Notes under the pieces: generated by a model
The model's input: only the letters and a program-made list of their open reading frames with translations
Database searches by the model: none
Told to the model about the DNA's origin: nothing
Program-made: the position numbers and the translations under genes
Source: Owenia fusiformis
Taxonomy: Eukaryota > Annelida > Polychaeta > Sabellida > Oweniidae
Length of the DNA: 25,000 nt
Reading direction: 5' to 3'
Assembly (NCBI GenBank): GCA_903813345.2
Contig: CAIIXF020000225.1
Coordinates: 1-25,000 of the forward strand
In this document: positions 23,301 through 25,000 of the stretch, piece after piece
How the letters are laid out: every line of letters begins with the position of its first letter
How positions within the stretch are numbered: position 1 is the first letter of the stretch

Positions 23301-25000
23301 ATACCTGTCACAGACAATGTGATACATCACACTGTAGGTCAAGGTATGTATATAACTTAGTTATTAGTGCGTTACTGACTTGCGTATCTATGCTATTCCA
23401 CTGATATACTGATTTTCAATTTGCCATGTAAATGTTAGAAGATGTACTCGTATACTTATATTTGAAACACAGAGTTTGTCATAGAGGATACTTATTGCAG
23501 GTATGAGAATAGCAGGATCTGGTCATGAAGTGCGTAGGAATTTCCTGTCATTGATGATCTGGCCAGGATCATATCAGGATCGTTCAGAAGGCTTCAACTA
23601 TAACTATGAGGCCTCTATTGAGGTACAGGATGGTGTAGATATTGTTCTTGAGGGCAATCATGTTGCAGGATCCGAGAGGGTTGGATTCCATATTGATGGC
23701 GAATCTTGTTCAGGTAATACAAGCAAATACTACAATAGTGTCATGAAAATATATCAGTTATTCATAAGTTTTATACTGGCTGCTGTAAAATCGTCATCTC
23801 CTCAGATGTGTGTGGTTTCAGCAGTTTTACATAAAAACAGTGGAAGCTAAAAAAGGTCTCATTACATTTATTGATCAAAACCAAAGTTGCAACAATCACT
23901 ATTCTTATATATATCTGATGTGAATCTGACCTGATATGAATAGCTGATGAAGTGAAAATGAAAGCATATAATAACATACATCATATCAGAGGAATGAGAT
24001 ATATTTACAATTTGGTCCAACAGATTAACATATCACTTGCTCTGTATTTTCAGGTAGTTCTATTGAAGCATGGTCTAACAATGTGGCACACTCCTGTATG
24101 TTTGGTGTCTTTATGAACAAGGAGACCCTTCCTTCATCAATGGCAAGCTGTTTGAAAATCTCAGGCTTTGATTTGTGGATGAGTTATGATTATGGAATAT
24201 ATATCCAACAAGGTATTAAAGAAACCAGGATTGAAAATGTGCGACTCTTGGATAACCAACTTAGTTTGATTATGATTAATAATGGTCCAAAGGCACTTTC
24301 ACATGTGGCTGAAGACAAGGTCTATAAAATCAGCAACTCACTCTTTGTTGGCACCAGTGCTGCCTATGATTGCAATATCAAAAAGCAAAATGATGATAAC
24401 ACAAAAAACAGTGGAGCAGCCAGGACAGGTATTCGATCAGGACATCGGGTTGGATTCTTTTGGCCATCTTTTCTGTCTACTCATAATGCAGGACCCAAAA
24501 TGCCTTATCCAGGAATGACATCCTACCCTGCAATTGCTGGACTGGTCACTGTGGATTGTAAGTAGAAAACATATCTATGCATATACTTTAAATGTATTTT
24601 ATGTCACAGTGTATGCTCATCTCTATTTGTTAGTGGCTTTAGGCCTAATACAATTGAAGAACAAACAGAAATAGAAGAAATAGAAGTTTTTTGGGGAATA
24701 CTAAATTTGACATAAATTTTTGTTTTGCATTTTCAGCTGTAACATTTGCAAACTTTGGTGACAATCAGTGTGGTGGGAAAGATGTTGTTATCATGACAAA
24801 TCCCAGTAATGTTGATGGTATGCACCCAGTTAGAACAAGCAACATTGAACTTGTAAATGTAGCTGAGAAAGGAAAAGCCTTTCTTGGCAGACCACTACTC
24901 AGCCATATTGATCCTTCAAATTGTGTTGACATGGAGTGTGATGGTAAAAAGAAGGCTATATTGGATGATCTTGATGGTACATTCCTGGGAAGCATTGGAA
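2309..25000 (+). CDS. PKHD1L1: Fibrocystin-L-like (PKHD1L1-type) gene, 45 exons, both ends missing
   Basis: This is a large extracellular protein of the fibrocystin family. In vertebrates the family member PKHD1L1 is a type I membrane protein with a huge ectodomain and a short tail. Forty-five exons (listed separately) join in one open frame of about 3,653 codons; every junction is GT-AG and phase-compatible. The domain order is IPT1-3, PA14, a repeat-bearing linker, IPT4-7, cupredoxin-like, IPT8-14, G8, PbH1 block, G8, PbH1 block. Fourteen IPT copies plus PA14 point to PKHD1L1 rather than PKHD1. The assignment rests on recognised signature segments such as NKIAMFQTYAEV, RYPIHFHL, STSLLNDDITPAAFW and SNVEFYHTGQEG. 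The signal peptide, last PbH1 repeats, membrane segment and stop codon are not in the window. I see no frameshift or in-frame stop, so the gene looks functional. Exon edges were placed by eye; a few could be off by a few codons. Confidence 0.93.
2631..2772 (+). CDS. PKHD1L1: Exon 2: IPT domain 1, second half
   Basis: Acceptor AATGCAG, donor CC|GTAAGT. The exon completes GDGF and carries two cysteines typical of this IPT (SYPCRI and IMCYTP). It leaves after two bases of a proline codon. Confidence 0.88.
2773..3273 (+). other. Intron 2 (501 bp)
   Basis: AT-rich. A C-rich patch at 3038-3130 (AAACCCCCAACATCCCTAAC) loosely recalls copy A of the dispersed repeat, but the match is too weak to call. 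Nothing else is seen. Confidence 0.6.
3274..3440 (+). CDS. PKHD1L1: Exon 3: end of IPT 1, start of IPT 2
   Basis: Acceptor GTTTTAG, donor CCAG|GTAAAT. It encodes DNYYVRVAIDGKMI, the final strands of IPT1, then TLQTISPRSGPPG, the start of IPT2. The outgoing intron is phase 1, just after the S-G-P-P stretch. Confidence 0.9.
3621..3786 (+). CDS. PKHD1L1: Exon 4: IPT domain 2
   Basis: Acceptor TTTGTAG, donor CT|GTAAGT. It encodes GTIVTMYGKLYTDLYGSN, followed by VYFGGQKCEL. The YTDLYGSN segment is a family signature of fibrocystin-L IPT2. The outgoing intron is phase 2. Confidence 0.92.
3787..4126 (+). other. Intron 4 (340 bp)
   Basis: I see no gene, repeat or regulatory signal beyond the splice sites. 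Confidence 0.6.
4127..4311 (+). CDS. PKHD1L1: Exon 5: end of IPT 2
   Basis: Acceptor ATTTCAG, donor GCGG|GTAGGT. It encodes LKCKMEGTYIGSLNASAIV and ends with FNNKIAMFQTYA, nearly identical to the vertebrate protein as I recall it. The outgoing intron is phase 1. Confidence 0.92.
4500..4610 (+). CDS. PKHD1L1: Exon 6: start of IPT 3
   Basis: Acceptor GTTTCAG, donor TCAG|GTACAT. It encodes EVTGVSPSSGSTSGGTRIT followed by a TGRHFDETNAP strand. Both flanking introns are compatible (in phase 1, out phase 1). Confidence 0.92.
4839..5200 (+). CDS. PKHD1L1: Exon 7: end of IPT 3 and first half of PA14
   Basis: Acceptor CTCAATAG, donor AATAAG|GTACTA. It closes IPT3 with a CEVESLSDTSIVCITGP segment, then opens the PA14 domain: PGNRGINKEMWN, YSIEWMDEAAF, and the core strands FVTRLRGFFVPPVDSEYMFY-IKSDDTSRLYLS. 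The outgoing intron is phase 0. Confidence 0.94.
5331..5419 (+). CDS. PKHD1L1: Exon 8: PA14 middle
   Basis: Acceptor ATTTTAG, donor AAGAA|GTAAGT. It encodes TEVAYCDGARSSYAMPSQMS, then EREAMEAGKK. It fits between the two PA14 halves and leaves in phase 2, completing a lysine codon in the next exon. Confidence 0.88.
5420..5742 (+). other. Intron 8 (323 bp)
   Basis: A partly palindromic patch, TGTACAATGTACAAATGCCA with a further ATGTACAAAT copy just after, lies at about 5691-5718. Nothing else is seen. Confidence 0.6.
5743..5902 (+). CDS. PKHD1L1: Exon 9: end of PA14
   Basis: Acceptor CATTTTAG, donor CAACAG|GTACTA. It encodes YYVEVVQQEGNGDASLSVAV, the last PA14 strands, then a linker ending TIVKEQQ. 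The outgoing intron is phase 0. Confidence 0.92.
5903..6560 (+). other. Intron 9 (658 bp)
   Basis: It contains dispersed repeat copy B; the rest is AT-rich without signal. Confidence 0.65.
6158..6310. repeat. Dispersed repeat family, copy B
   Basis: It lies in intron 9. It starts with CACGAGTGCCAAAGGGA and about 65 bp later carries TACCAGTCATAAGGAAAACA, then GAAAAGAAACACTTTCTAAT. It links the short GTGCCAAAGG motif and the AAAACAAACCC segment into one element. Confidence 0.65.
6561..6672 (+). CDS. PKHD1L1: Exon 10: start of linker repeat module 1
   Basis: Acceptor ATGTTTCAG, donor ACAG|GTATAG. It encodes ELENWSSQSSTNEVQRVTV, as at this place in vertebrate PKHD1L1, then AIRLGMDGVYT, the opening of the repeated module described in the findings. 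The outgoing intron is phase 1. Confidence 0.9.
6820..6969 (+). CDS. PKHD1L1: Exon 11: linker repeat module 1, continued
   Basis: Acceptor TGTTCCAG, donor AGAG|GTAAAT. It encodes a helix-like stretch (ATLMADELSKLPTVSPATV) followed by strands ending FVVTFTSTRG. Phase 1 at both ends. Confidence 0.9.
6970..7624 (+). other. Intron 11 (655 bp)
   Basis: Strongly AT-rich. It contains the second member of the diverged repeat pair (7413-7459); otherwise nothing is seen. Confidence 0.6.
7413..7459. repeat. Diverged repeat pair, member 2
   Basis: TTTCATAATTTTTTGAAGAC up to GTGTTCAA is the partner of 231-276. A further shared piece, CTTTACAAATGG, occurs downstream of both (587 and 7484). Confidence 0.4.
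7625..7782 (+). CDS. PKHD1L1: Exon 12: end of module 1 and start of module 2
   Basis: Acceptor TATCTACAG, donor AATGAT|GTAAGG. It encodes YWPALTYKGADGTANMVVI, then KGVPSLETFQLEFDG with VPLAIDASEND, which opens a second copy of the module. The outgoing intron is phase 0. Confidence 0.9.
7783..8359 (+). other. Intron 12 (577 bp)
   Basis: Its right half is taken up by a short GT run (8079-8088) and the tRNA-like insert. The segment from about 7880 onward is less AT-rich than neighbouring introns, which suggests inserted DNA. Confidence 0.6.
8099..8345 (+). mobile_element. tRNA-derived SINE-like insert
   Basis: It lies in intron 12, directly before exon 13. A GC-rich patch in AT-rich surroundings carries TTGGCCGAGAGGG at 8219-8231, which fits the A box of tRNA promoters (TRGCNNARNNGG). 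It also carries GAGTTTGAGAC at 8289-8299, one base off the core B box (GTTCGANNC). The spacing is about 60 bp, as in a class II (Leu/Ser-like) tRNA. The fold is not intact, so this is not a working tRNA gene. The head AAGCACGAGTGCCAAAGG at 8099 may be part of the same element or a separate repeat. Outer ends are uncertain. Confidence 0.55.
8360..8578 (+). CDS. PKHD1L1: Exon 13: module 2 helix and following beta-rich segment
   Basis: Acceptor CCTTTCAG, donor AAATAT|GTAAGT. Exactly 73 codons, phase 0 at both ends. It encodes VESAINDLFSYRCPEEI, then KYYFEDYESNS and FCGRSSVKNP. A tRNA-like insert sits close upstream of the acceptor. Confidence 0.9.
8758..8897 (+). CDS. PKHD1L1: Exon 14: unnamed conserved region
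   Basis: Acceptor ATATTTTAG, donor GACAG|GTAATA. It encodes MCVAYKGDWRNLIRLDYNY and VFIDHEMYADGE. The pattern of alternating hydrophobic residues suggests beta strands. The outgoing intron is phase 2. Confidence 0.9.
9020..9204 (+). CDS. PKHD1L1: Exon 15: unnamed conserved region
   Basis: Acceptor AATTTTAG, donor GAAA|GTAAGT. It encodes WQYTCVDLYSNVFA, then VRLLRNSDAWADVVYIGKKP. WxYTCxDL and DVVYIG are family signatures in my recollection of PKHD1L1. The outgoing intron is phase 1. Confidence 0.91.
9205..9581 (+). other. Intron 15 (377 bp)
   Basis: AT-rich, with the 12-bp tandem duplication at 9369-9392. No other signal is seen. Confidence 0.6.
9369..9392. repeat. 12-bp tandem duplication
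   Basis: AAAACGTCTTTC followed directly by AAAACGTCTGTC, one difference, in intron 15. Confidence 0.8.
9582..9733 (+). CDS. PKHD1L1: Exon 16: unnamed conserved region
   Basis: Acceptor TTTTATAG, donor GGCAAT|GTAAGT. It encodes GGQMIDSVTLSKSGNQMNIT, then LECSHNFPLFSVRGGN. The outgoing intron is phase 0. Confidence 0.88.
9959..10112 (+). CDS. PKHD1L1: Exon 17: Ser/Gly/Ala-rich segment and start of module 3
   Basis: Acceptor CTTGTAG, donor CAAG|GTGAGT. It begins with a low-complexity segment (SGSKASGSASARFGSSGWGS), then PPIGGHFTLTFKGESVQ, the opening of the third copy of the repeated module. The outgoing intron is phase 1. Confidence 0.87.
10391..10542 (+). CDS. PKHD1L1: Exon 18: module 3, continued
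   Basis: Acceptor GTTTTAG, donor ATCCAG|GTCTGT (a weak donor). It encodes ATGDEFKDIFQTMSSSGLLE, followed by RSGTCSGYSWSVSFLSNTGD. Outgoing phase 0. Confidence 0.87.
10757..10879 (+). CDS. PKHD1L1: Exon 19: end of module 3
   Basis: Acceptor GCTTGTAG, donor CCACAG|GTAGAC. Exactly 41 codons. It encodes DGSTLTGNEVSVNVHTNTDG and GDWLRTAHAIPQ. It is the counterpart of the segment leading into IPT4 in the family. Confidence 0.88.
11112..11217 (+). CDS. PKHD1L1: Exon 20: bridge into IPT 4
   Basis: Acceptor CTGATAG, donor GAAG|GTAGGA. It encodes VSVEINNIPSACSGQCSFEY, then TPSINGTTPQEG, the start of IPT4. The CxxxC pair with FEYT is the usual run-in before an IPT in this protein. Confidence 0.89.
11486..11761 (+). 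CDS. PKHD1L1: Exon 21: IPT 4 and start of IPT 5
   Basis: Acceptor CTTTGTAG, donor GCAG|GTGTGT. It encodes TELVIFGTSFDS, MVNVGGVPCQVTAATANQIT and FTFTYVAYVTDIEPNTGSVA. It ends in phase 1 inside the opening loop of IPT5. Confidence 0.92.
11928..12052 (+). CDS. PKHD1L1: Exon 22: IPT 5
   Basis: Acceptor CTTGTAG, donor CAGGG|GTAACT. It encodes GGTKIVLIGTGLGPQATVTI, then GGNPCEIISRNYTHIECISP. The outgoing intron is phase 0. Confidence 0.91.
12267..12399 (+). CDS. PKHD1L1: Exon 23: end of IPT 5, start of IPT 6
   Basis: Acceptor CATTGCAG, donor CAAG|GTAAAC. It encodes SVEVQVSQLSGVITS, FAYDQAVTPTISSISASSGS. The outgoing intron is phase 1, in the same loop as the intron inside IPT5. Confidence 0.91.
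12736..12931 (+). CDS. PKHD1L1: Exon 24: IPT 6
   Basis: Acceptor TTTTGCAG, donor ACAAG|GTACAT. It encodes GGESIDISGSMFGASPVDDN, VQVAGIAATIESWSDTAISV, and LPPGTHPLVVAVGQEGFAD. The usual IPT cysteine pair is missing in this copy. Outgoing phase 2. Confidence 0.91.
13083..13327 (+). CDS. PKHD1L1: Exon 25: IPT 7
   Basis: Acceptor GTTGTAG, donor TCAA|GTAAGA. It holds a whole IPT in one exon: LEVTDVSPLVGSKNGGTKVT, VTIGDTDCSIITESTTEIVC, then DHFVTNNGVHS. Outgoing phase 1. Confidence 0.91.
13328..13664 (+). other. Intron 25 (337 bp)
   Basis: I see nothing beyond the splice sites. Confidence 0.6.
13665..13853 (+). CDS. PKHD1L1: Exon 26: cupredoxin-like domain, first half
   Basis: Acceptor CATTCCAG, donor CAAG|GTAATA. 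It encodes HGKGYAWEPQIVDIQEGDTV, then NWQW, and EYDGSGFTSGAVRTAQ. The I-x-x-G-D-T-V-x-W pattern is the usual second strand pair of a cupredoxin fold. Confidence 0.91.
13665..14110 (+). other. Cupredoxin-like domain
   Basis: About 145 residues over exons 26-27. The order IQEGDTVNWQW, GSGFTSG, FKHQFNAAGTYYYWSDYVD and FLRGTIRV follows the strand pattern of plastocyanin-type cupredoxins. The position that holds a copper-binding Cys after the tyrosine-rich strand reads W-S-D here, so a copper site is unlikely. Confidence 0.7.
14007..14186 (+). CDS. PKHD1L1: Exon 27: cupredoxin-like domain, second half
   Basis: Acceptor CTTGTAG, donor GCAG|GTATGT. It encodes GSFKHQFNAAGTYYYWSDYV, then FLRGTIRVTE, and a linker ending EATYTMGGAG. 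The cysteine expected as a copper ligand in true cupredoxins is absent. Outgoing phase 1. Confidence 0.91.
14187..14545 (+). other. Intron 27 (359 bp)
   Basis: I see no feature beyond the splice sites; the acceptor is of the rarer AAG type. Confidence 0.6.
14546..15618 (+). CDS. PKHD1L1: Exon 28: polybasic site and IPT 8-11
   Basis: Acceptor GTTTAAG (AAG type), donor TCACAG|GTAATA. A large exon of 1,073 bp. It starts with AGRRKRDACAAL, a furin-type polybasic site, and then holds four consecutive IPT openings: VTSVSPNSGTSYTSITI, VTSVSPSSGSTAGGTVVTI, VSSISPITVSGSSTIVSI and VDSLSPNQGSVNGGTLITI. The third lacks the usual P-x-x-G-S. No intron interrupts the four domains. Outgoing phase 0, inside IPT11. 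Confidence 0.94.
15753..16290 (+). CDS. PKHD1L1: Exon 29: end of IPT 11, IPT 12, most of IPT 13
   Basis: Acceptor TTCTTCAG, donor AGTG|GTAAGT. It encodes ITCTTGANVDGAAKVNI closing IPT11, TPVVSSVNPTSGGTGDDITI for IPT12, and RIDSISPTSGSLGGGQPVTV for IPT13. The ICGEACIV pair in IPT13 matches the family. Outgoing phase 1. Confidence 0.93.
16463..16634 (+). CDS. PKHD1L1: Exon 30: end of IPT 13, start of IPT 14
   Basis: Acceptor ATTTTCAG, donor TTTGG|GTATGT. It encodes GIGTVTCDVVLSSGLSND, then TPAVTSVSPARGGTGGGLSI and AGSGFG. Outgoing phase 2; the split glycine codon is completed in the next exon. Confidence 0.9.
16635..17022 (+). other. Intron 30 (388 bp)
   Basis: AT-rich; nothing is seen beyond the splice sites. 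Confidence 0.6.
17023..17179 (+). CDS. PKHD1L1: Exon 31: IPT 14
   Basis: Acceptor GTTTTTCAG, donor ACTCAG|GTAAAG. It encodes DVNVTIDGTVCAVSSVEDTA, IVCVTGAHSS and a closing strand ARVEIGTSGIATQ. Outgoing phase 0. Confidence 0.9.
17401..17557 (+). CDS. PKHD1L1: Exon 32: start of G8 domain 1
   Basis: Acceptor TATTTTAG, donor CAAG|GTCAGT. It encodes YIDVYSSPYTWGGNDPPVEG, the usual W-G-G...P-x-x-G-D opening of G8 domains, then LLIDVDTPILSFLLIQ. Outgoing phase 1. Confidence 0.93.
17788..17870 (+). CDS. PKHD1L1: Exon 33: G8 domain 1
   Basis: Acceptor ATTTCAG, donor CTTCAG|GTATAT. It encodes GGTVMFDDSKDIHLQANNIL, then IVGGGSLQ, both conserved G8 strands. Outgoing phase 0. Confidence 0.93.
18041..18170 (+). 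CDS. PKHD1L1: Exon 34: G8 domain 1
   Basis: Acceptor ATTCAAG (AAG type), donor CATG|GTATGA. It encodes VGTESEPYQHKGIITMHGHL, then YGTKTIAVREGTIELHG, closely matching the family. A longer open frame reads through the 5' intron but is not the real exon start. Outgoing phase 1. Confidence 0.93.
18424..18792 (+). CDS. PKHD1L1: Exon 35: end of G8 domain 1 and lead into PbH1 block 1
   Basis: Acceptor AATTGTAG, donor ACTG|GTAAGA. It encodes KPVTPTWTHLGSTAAAGAT, WNVGDEIVIATTGGRHSQ, FRAEVGLLTRNVVVKGSRD and CPDGFDTG. These are the conserved G8-to-beta-helix transition segments. Outgoing phase 1. Confidence 0.94.
18793..19098 (+). other. Intron 35 (306 bp)
   Basis: It contains a short copy of the dispersed repeat head at 18961. 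Confidence 0.6.
18961..18985. repeat. Short copy of the dispersed repeat head
   Basis: AAGCACAAGTGCCAAAGG in intron 35 matches the head of copy B and the segment at 8099-8117. Only the head is recognisable. Confidence 0.5.
19099..20594 (+). CDS. PKHD1L1: Exon 36: PbH1 block 1 and following linker
   Basis: Acceptor TTTCTAG, donor CTAATG|GTGAGT. A large exon of 1,496 bp. It encodes EFATQTCFQGRFGEEIGSDQ, GRYPIHFHL, CAIHETFNRAVNIHGSHN, STSLLNDDITPAAFW, GGTHFGFWFRMHDHPDGPS and NTVHSQGWFGLWIF, then the KKRLTHKLGW segment of the linker. The stacked short strands (about one turn per 20-25 residues) form a right-handed beta-helix. Outgoing phase 0. Confidence 0.95.
20822..20987 (+). CDS. PKHD1L1: Exon 37: linker between PbH1 block 1 and G8 domain 2
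   Basis: Acceptor TTTTTCAG, donor CTCA|GTAAGC. It encodes NDEYVIIEHNFTQAPDRFSL, then YHFDKTTNDFTYL. Outgoing phase 1. Confidence 0.91.
20988..21393 (+). other. Intron 37 (406 bp)
   Basis: It contains dispersed repeat copy C; the rest is AT-rich without signal. Confidence 0.6.
21203..21300. repeat. Dispersed repeat family, copy C
   Basis: It lies in intron 37. AAGCACAACTAGTCATAGGG, then GAAAACAAACCC, and further on GGAACCAATATCACAATTCA. It seems to lack the stretch between the two halves that copy B retains. Confidence 0.6.
21394..21657 (+). CDS. PKHD1L1: Exon 38: start of G8 domain 2 with tetra-arginine site
   Basis: Acceptor CGTTATAG, donor GCCG|GTAGGA. It encodes SGKSQSKRAAIVDGAIDY, YRCYYEDCIPPVDPAS, QVWSDSAYWAGSSSRRRRAA and GDDVLIRA. 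W-S-D-S-x-Y-W opens the second G8 domain. RRRR lies in the loop before P-x-x-G-D-D. Outgoing phase 1. Confidence 0.92.
21555..22375 (+). other. Domain block: G8 domain 2
   Basis: Exons 38-40 hold a second complete G8 domain: YQVWSDSAYW, GDDVLIRADTWVVAD, LTISGTLELE, FTLNATYIFITGRFIVG and AFGGLDMYG. An RRRR run lies in the first loop, where the vertebrate protein, as I recall it, has no such run. Confidence 0.9.
21825..22094 (+). CDS. PKHD1L1: Exon 39: G8 domain 2
   Basis: Acceptor GCTTCAG, donor TTAG|GTTAGT. It encodes TWVVADVELPYMHKLTISGT, LELEYLPDPETGKVRDFTLN, then FIVGWPDTPYTGLCQIILNG and GPNMGSKVLG. Outgoing phase 1. Confidence 0.93.
22330..22578 (+). CDS. PKHD1L1: Exon 40: end of G8 domain 2
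   Basis: Acceptor TTTAAAG (AAG type), donor ACAG|GTAAGT. It encodes AFGGLDMYGIDRDVVWTKLA, then WVAGEQIVIAPTALDPWETE and NDTLAYRHTG. Outgoing phase 1. Confidence 0.92.
22735..22902 (+). CDS. PKHD1L1: Exon 41: lead into PbH1 block 2
   Basis: Acceptor AATTACAG, donor ACAG|GTAATT. It encodes AAEVGLLTRNIRIIGADYDK, then SFGARVIVGTFRQDG. AEVGLLTRN repeats the same segment of exon 35, in line with the duplicated G8-PbH1 unit. Outgoing phase 1. Confidence 0.92.
23001..23053. repeat. 23-bp perfect direct repeat
   Basis: TATTCATTTATGACCAGAAA followed by TGA occurs at 23001-23023 and again at 23031-23053, seven bases apart, in intron 41. It is a recent local duplication. Confidence 0.85.
23110..23343 (+). 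CDS. PKHD1L1: Exon 42: PbH1 block 2
   Basis: Acceptor ATTTCAG, donor CAAG|GTATGT. It encodes ARLSNVEFYHTGQEGYVEGY, then SFISKCSFHTGFSPAIGLFG and NVIHHTVGQG. Outgoing phase 1. Confidence 0.94.
23501..23713 (+). CDS. PKHD1L1: Exon 43: PbH1 block 2
   Basis: Acceptor TATTGCAG, donor TCAG|GTAATA. It encodes MRIAGSGHEVRRNFLSLMIW, then ASIEVQDGVDIVLEGNHVAG and GFHIDGESCSG. Outgoing phase 1. Confidence 0.93.
23714..24053 (+). other. Intron 43 (340 bp)
   Basis: I see nothing beyond the splice sites. Confidence 0.6.
24054..24557 (+). CDS. PKHD1L1: Exon 44: PbH1 block 2
   Basis: Acceptor ATTTTCAG, donor GATT|GTAAGT. It encodes NVAHSCMFGVFMNKETLPSS, FDLWMSYDYGIYIQQGIKET, SLFVGTSAAYDC and RVGFFWPSFLSTHNAGPKMP. 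Outgoing phase 1. Confidence 0.93.
24667..24684. repeat. 9-bp tandem duplication
   Basis: AGAAATAGA occurs twice in a row in the last intron. It is purine-only on this strand. Confidence 0.75.
24737..25000 (+). CDS. PKHD1L1: Exon 45: PbH1 block 2, runs off the window
   Basis: Acceptor CATTTTCAG; the frame is still open at the right edge. It encodes SVTFANFGDNQCGGKDVVIM, then HIDPSNCVDMECDGKKKAIL and DDLDGTFLGSIG. In the family, D-x-D-G-S/T-x-x-G comes soon before the end of the second beta-helix block, so several hundred residues remain downstream. Confidence 0.92.

Larger units (their letters stand above)
22735..25000 (+). other. Domain block: parallel beta-helix (PbH1) repeats 2, incomplete
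   Basis: Exons 41-45 hold the second beta-helix unit, beginning with AAEVGLLTRN as in the first unit. It includes SNVEFYHTGQEG, GFSPAIGLFG, WMSYDYGIYI and SLFVGTSA. The block continues past the right edge. Confidence 0.87.

Noticed and set aside
1-25000. CRISPR arrays, operons or prophage-like systems
   Set aside because: No regularly spaced repeats and no prokaryotic gene arrangement; the window is spliced animal DNA throughout.

Overview
This window is animal nuclear DNA. It is AT-rich and intron-dense, with consistent GT-AG splicing, and one very long multi-exon gene on the + strand fills almost all of it. The gene encodes a fibrocystin-L (PKHD1L1-type) protein, recognised from its domain order and from many family signature segments. 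The clone looks like a non-vertebrate animal, perhaps an invertebrate deuterostome or lophotrochozoan, because its introns are short (about 100-650 bp) and the protein is clearly diverged. The species cannot be fixed from the sequence alone.

Layout. Positions 1-2308 hold no supportable exon, only old dispersed repeats and several short perfect palindromes; this stretch is probably intron 1 and/or 5' flank. From 2309 to the right edge I placed 45 coding exons by hand. All frames join without a stop or frameshift and together give about 3,653 codons. The signal-peptide exon lies outside the window or was not recognised. The C-terminal part (end of the second beta-helix block, membrane anchor, tail) lies beyond 25000.

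The protein, in order, holds: IPT/TIG domains 1-3 (2309-4900), a PA14 domain (about 4920-5830), a roughly 550-residue stretch with no commonly named domain that contains a repeated F-x-L-x-F-x-G module (5831-11180), IPT 4-7 (11180-13327), a cupredoxin-like domain without copper ligands (13665-14110), IPT 8-14 (14650-17179), a first G8 domain (17430-18450), a first parallel beta-helix (PbH1) block (18460-20230), a linker, a second G8 domain (21555-22375), and a second PbH1 block (22735 to the end). This matches the vertebrate PKHD1L1 layout: a large extracellular, membrane-anchored protein.

Non-coding content is modest. Three partial copies of a dispersed repeat family lie at 1-130, 6158-6310 and 21203-21300, two of them in introns. 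A motif that seems to belong to the same family recurs at 8099 and 18961. A tRNA-derived, SINE-like insert with recognisable A and B boxes sits just before exon 13. Two polybasic, furin-type sites in the protein (14551-14562 and 21606-21617) and the repeated module are the most interesting leads. I saw no second gene, no intact RNA gene, and no prokaryotic or viral system.
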